Shown piece after piece: positions 5,877 to 7,234 of a stretch of 7,234 bases of DNA. Numbering within the stretch: the first letter of the stretch is position 1; each line of letters starts with the position of its first letter. The stretch is taken from positions 1 to 7,234 of the forward strand of contig CANQXC010000041.1 of the NCBI GenBank assembly GCA_947627785.1, read 5' to 3'. The notes beneath the pieces were generated by a model. That model ran no database searches and was not told the DNA's origin. It was given only the letters and a program-made list of their open reading frames with translations. The position numbers were made by a program, and so were the translations under genes. The stretch comes from an uncultured Clostridia bacterium (GTDB lineage: Bacteria; Bacillota; Clostridia; TANB77; CAG-508).

Positions 5877-6077
5877 AGAGGTTCAGTACTATAAAATAAA
5901 AATTTTGCAAGTGAAGTGGTTCTAACGTAAAGAGTTAGAAATTCTAAGTAGCTTTTTTGAAAATAGTTCAAATTTACTTTGAAAGGGTGCCAAAAAAGAT
6001 ACATAGAATTTCTTCGAATTGGAGTTAGACAAACGAACTAAAAAATTTTTATTTTATAGTTCGGAACCTTTTTTTAT
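5877..6077 (+). ncRNA. Rod-folding element: 6S-like RNA or MITE-like inverted repeat
   Basis: This gap between convergent genes folds on itself nearly end to end. The outer stem pairs AGAGGTTC (5877-5884, one G-U) with GAACCTTT (6064-6071); after a 4x4 loop, CTATAAAATAAAAATTTT (5889-5906) pairs perfectly with 6042-6059. A central bubble of about 30 nt per side follows. A second stem pairs 5937-5959 with 5991-6013 with few mismatches, capped by a hairpin TTCAAA/TTTGAA (5967-5972/5978-5983). Seven Ts run 6069-6075, and TACAAT (5866-5871) lies 6 bp before 5878, so a transcript of about 195 nt is possible; its -35 is poor. Size and closing stem-bubble-terminal stem layout resemble 6S RNA, but I recognise no conserved 6S sequence. 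Alternatively the ends GGTTC...GAACC are terminal repeats of a MITE; no target duplication is seen. It is not tmRNA (no tRNA-like ends). Confidence 0.4.
6034..6075 (+). terminator. Possible terminator hairpin at the end of the rod element
   Basis: CGAACTA (6034-6040) pairs with TAGTTCG (6057-6063), extended inside by AAAA/TTTT. Seven Ts come at 6069-6075, but only after GAACC, so the spacing is loose. This local hairpin excludes the long-range outer stem. It may end smpB or rod transcripts. On the minus strand only TTTGTCT follows, so its use as the fba terminator is doubtful. Confidence 0.35.
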
Positions 6078-6093
6078 ATTATCATAATATTAG

Positions 6094-7023
6094 CTATTCC
6101 TTGTTGCTTGAACAAAATACATTTTCAATTTTAAATCCAACTATTTCTTTTACAGCATCTCTTGCTGGAGATAAATATTTTCTTGGGTCAAATTCTGATG
6201 GTTTTTCAGCAAAAACTTTTCTTATATTAGCAGTAACTGCAAGTCTTATATCTGTATCTACATTTATTTTTGATACTCCTAATTTTCCCGCTTCTTTTAA
6301 CATTTCATTTGGAACTCCTTTAGCTCCTGGAATTTCTCCACCAAATTTATTACACATTTCTACTAACTCTGGTATTACAGTTGAAGCTCCATGTAATACT
6401 ATTGGAGTATTAGGTATTTTTTCCTTTACTTTTTGTAAAATATCAAATCTTAATTTTGCTTCACCCTTAAATTTATATGCACCATGACTTGTTCCAATTG
6501 CTATTGCTAGAGAATCGCATCCTGTTCTTTCTACAAATTCTTTTGCTTGTTCTGGGTCTGTATACATTGCATCATTTGCAGCAACATTTACATCATCTTC
6601 TATTCCAGCAAGTTTTCCAAGTTCTGCCTCTACAACTACTCCTTTTGAATGAGCATACTCAACTACCTTCTTTGTTAATTCTACATTTTCCTCAAAGCTA
6701 TATTTAGAGCCATCAATCATTACAGATGTAAAACCTGCATCCACACATTCTTTGCAAGTTTCAAAATCTGGTCCATGGTCTAAATGTAAAGCAATTGGAA
6801 TATTAGTTGTTTCAACTGCTGCTTCTACCATTTTCATTAAGTATGGCATTCTAGCATATTTTATTGCACTTGAAGATACTTGAAGTATAACTGGAGAATT
6901 CTTCTCGCTTGCTGCATCTACTATTCCTTGTATTATTTCCATATTATTGATATTGAAAGCTCCTATTGCAAAGCCTTCTTTCATTGATTTTTCAAACATA
7001 TTTTTTGTTGTTACTAATGGCAT
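6094..7023 (-). CDS. fba: Class II fructose-bisphosphate aldolase
   Basis: Zinc-dependent aldolase of glycolysis and gluconeogenesis, splitting fructose 1,6-bisphosphate to glyceraldehyde 3-phosphate and dihydroxyacetone phosphate in the cytoplasm. The 309-aa product matches class II in length and motifs: GAFNINNMEI (21-30), catalytic Asp82 and zinc ligand His83 in LHLDHGPD, the EAELG loop (133-137) followed by EDDV, zinc ligand His180 in IGTSHGAYKF, zinc ligand His211 in VLHGAST, and phosphate-binding INVDTDIR (253-260). Bacterial paralogues act on tagatose bisphosphate; the general pattern fits Fba, but sequence alone does not fully exclude that. ATG 7023 has a perfect AGGAGGT (7036-7030) 6 nt upstream, so a longer in-frame start at 7089, which would span the promoter, is rejected. 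It is transcribed from its own near-consensus promoter, convergent with smpB. Confidence 0.96.
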   Translation of the reverse strand: MPLVTTKNMFEKSMKEGFAIGAFNINNMEIIQGIVDAASEKNSPVILQVSSSAIKYARMPYLMKMVEAAVETTNIPIALHLDHGPDFETCKECVDAGFTSVMIDGSKYSFEENVELTKKVVEYAHSKGVVVEAELGKLAGIEDDVNVAANDAMYTDPEQAKEFVERTGCDSLAIAIGTSHGAYKFKGEAKLRFDILQKVKEKIPNTPIVLHGASTVIPELVEMCNKFGGEIPGAKGVPNEMLKEAGKLGVSKINVDTDIRLAVTANIRKVFAEKPSEFDPRKYLSPARDAVKEIVGFKIENVFCSSNKE

Positions 7024-7054
7024 AAAATTACCTCCTATAATTTTTTCTACATGT

Positions 7055-7083
7055 ATTTTATTCTTAAATTTTTCTTGTGTCAA
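7055..7083 (-). promoter_or_regulatory. Strong promoter of fba
   Basis: On the minus strand a perfect TTGACA (7083-7078) and TAAAAT (7060-7055) are spaced by exactly 17 bp. Transcription would start near 7048, leaving a leader of about 25 nt that includes the AGGAGGT site. It lies between the upstream gene's stop and fba, so fba can be expressed independently. Confidence 0.8.
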
Positions 7084-7094
7084 GTTCACATAAA

Positions 7095-7234
7095 TTACTT
7101 TTCTGATATTGGTTCAACAATTGAAATTACCATTTTTTCTTCATTAAATAATTCATTTAATACTTGTTTTGCATATTCTGGTGTTACTTGTTTATAATTT
7201 TCTATATATTCAAAACTATTTATTCCTTTCATGT
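7095..7234 (-). CDS. C-terminal end of a probable M16-family (insulinase-like) peptidase
   Basis: A leftward reading frame enters from the right edge and stops with TAA at 7097-7095. At least 45 residues are visible: ...MKGINSFEYIENYKQVTP EYAKQVLNELFNEEKMVISIVEP ISEK. The pattern of a helix 'YKQVTPEYAKQVLNELF' followed by 'EKMVISIVEP' is how many M16 zinc peptidases and their inactive partners end (their usual ending is of the form VT-ED-V...A...YL--ENMVVSVV-P). The catalytic part is outside the window, so activity cannot be judged. The gene ends 71 bp before the fba start and is on the same strand. The assignment rests on a short tail and is moderate. Confidence 0.55.
   Translation of the reverse strand, partial: MKGINSFEYIENYKQVTPEYAKQVLNELFNEEKMVISIVEPISEK

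Noticed and set aside
5813..6004. Leftward 63-codon frame over the smpB end and the rod element
   Set aside because: It overlaps the SmpB C-terminus and the folded intergenic element and lacks a ribosome site; its residues follow from the AT-rich repeat.
5877..6077. T-box leader or other riboswitch
   Set aside because: The conserved T-box sequence (AGGGTGG-ACCGCG) is absent, and the only gene downstream is on the opposite strand, so there is nothing to regulate in cis.
5860..6093. tmRNA (ssrA) next to smpB
   Set aside because: No tRNA-like ends, no tag reading frame with alanines and no CCA end are seen, and the gap is too short for a typical tmRNA of about 350 nt.
6101..6707. Two rightward open frames opposite fba
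   Set aside because: Both are antisense shadows of a clearly real aldolase gene; the second is a leucine/histidine-rich artefact without family features.

Overview
The window comes from a very AT-rich, low-GC Gram-positive genome, most likely a member of Bacillota (Clostridia or a related gut lineage). This rests on strong AGGAGG-type ribosome binding sites, vegetative TTGACA/TATAAT-like promoters with 17-bp spacers, intrinsic terminators, and a gene set of WhiA, SmpB, a class II aldolase and clostridial-type NifS/HemW proteins. The sequence is mostly ordinary chromosome; no phage, CRISPR array or intact insertion sequence is visible.

Left part (1-1250): an AT-rich intergenic region has a leftward promoter and a strong leftward terminator that together would make a roughly 80-nt RNA, or the leader of a gene beyond the edge. 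A rightward promoter drives a stand-alone HD-GYP phosphodiesterase gene (247-1161), probably acting in cyclic-di-GMP turnover. A bidirectional terminator separates it from the next, convergent operon.

Central leftward operon (4280-1288): whiA (an unusually short version), hemW and a NifS/IscS-type cysteine desulfurase gene, read in that order from one good promoter. hemW carries a one-base frameshift near 3297, and its stop overlaps the desulfurase start as ATGA. HemW is a radical-SAM iron-sulfur protein and the desulfurase supplies sulfur for such clusters, so their coupling makes sense.

Middle rightward part (4298-5859): two unrecognised small proteins (106 and 153 aa) each have a signal peptide, a polar low-complexity segment and a C-terminal membrane anchor. 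They are followed by smpB, the tmRNA partner protein for ribosome rescue. The smpB promoter sits inside a perfect 19-bp inverted repeat.

Right part (5860-7234): between the convergent smpB and aldolase genes lies an element of about 200 bp that folds on itself almost end to end and finishes in a T-tract. It could be a 6S-like structured RNA or a MITE-like inverted-repeat element, and it is the least explained stretch of the window. After it come fba (class II fructose-bisphosphate aldolase, leftward, with its own near-consensus promoter) and the C-terminal tail of what looks like an M16-family peptidase running off the right edge.
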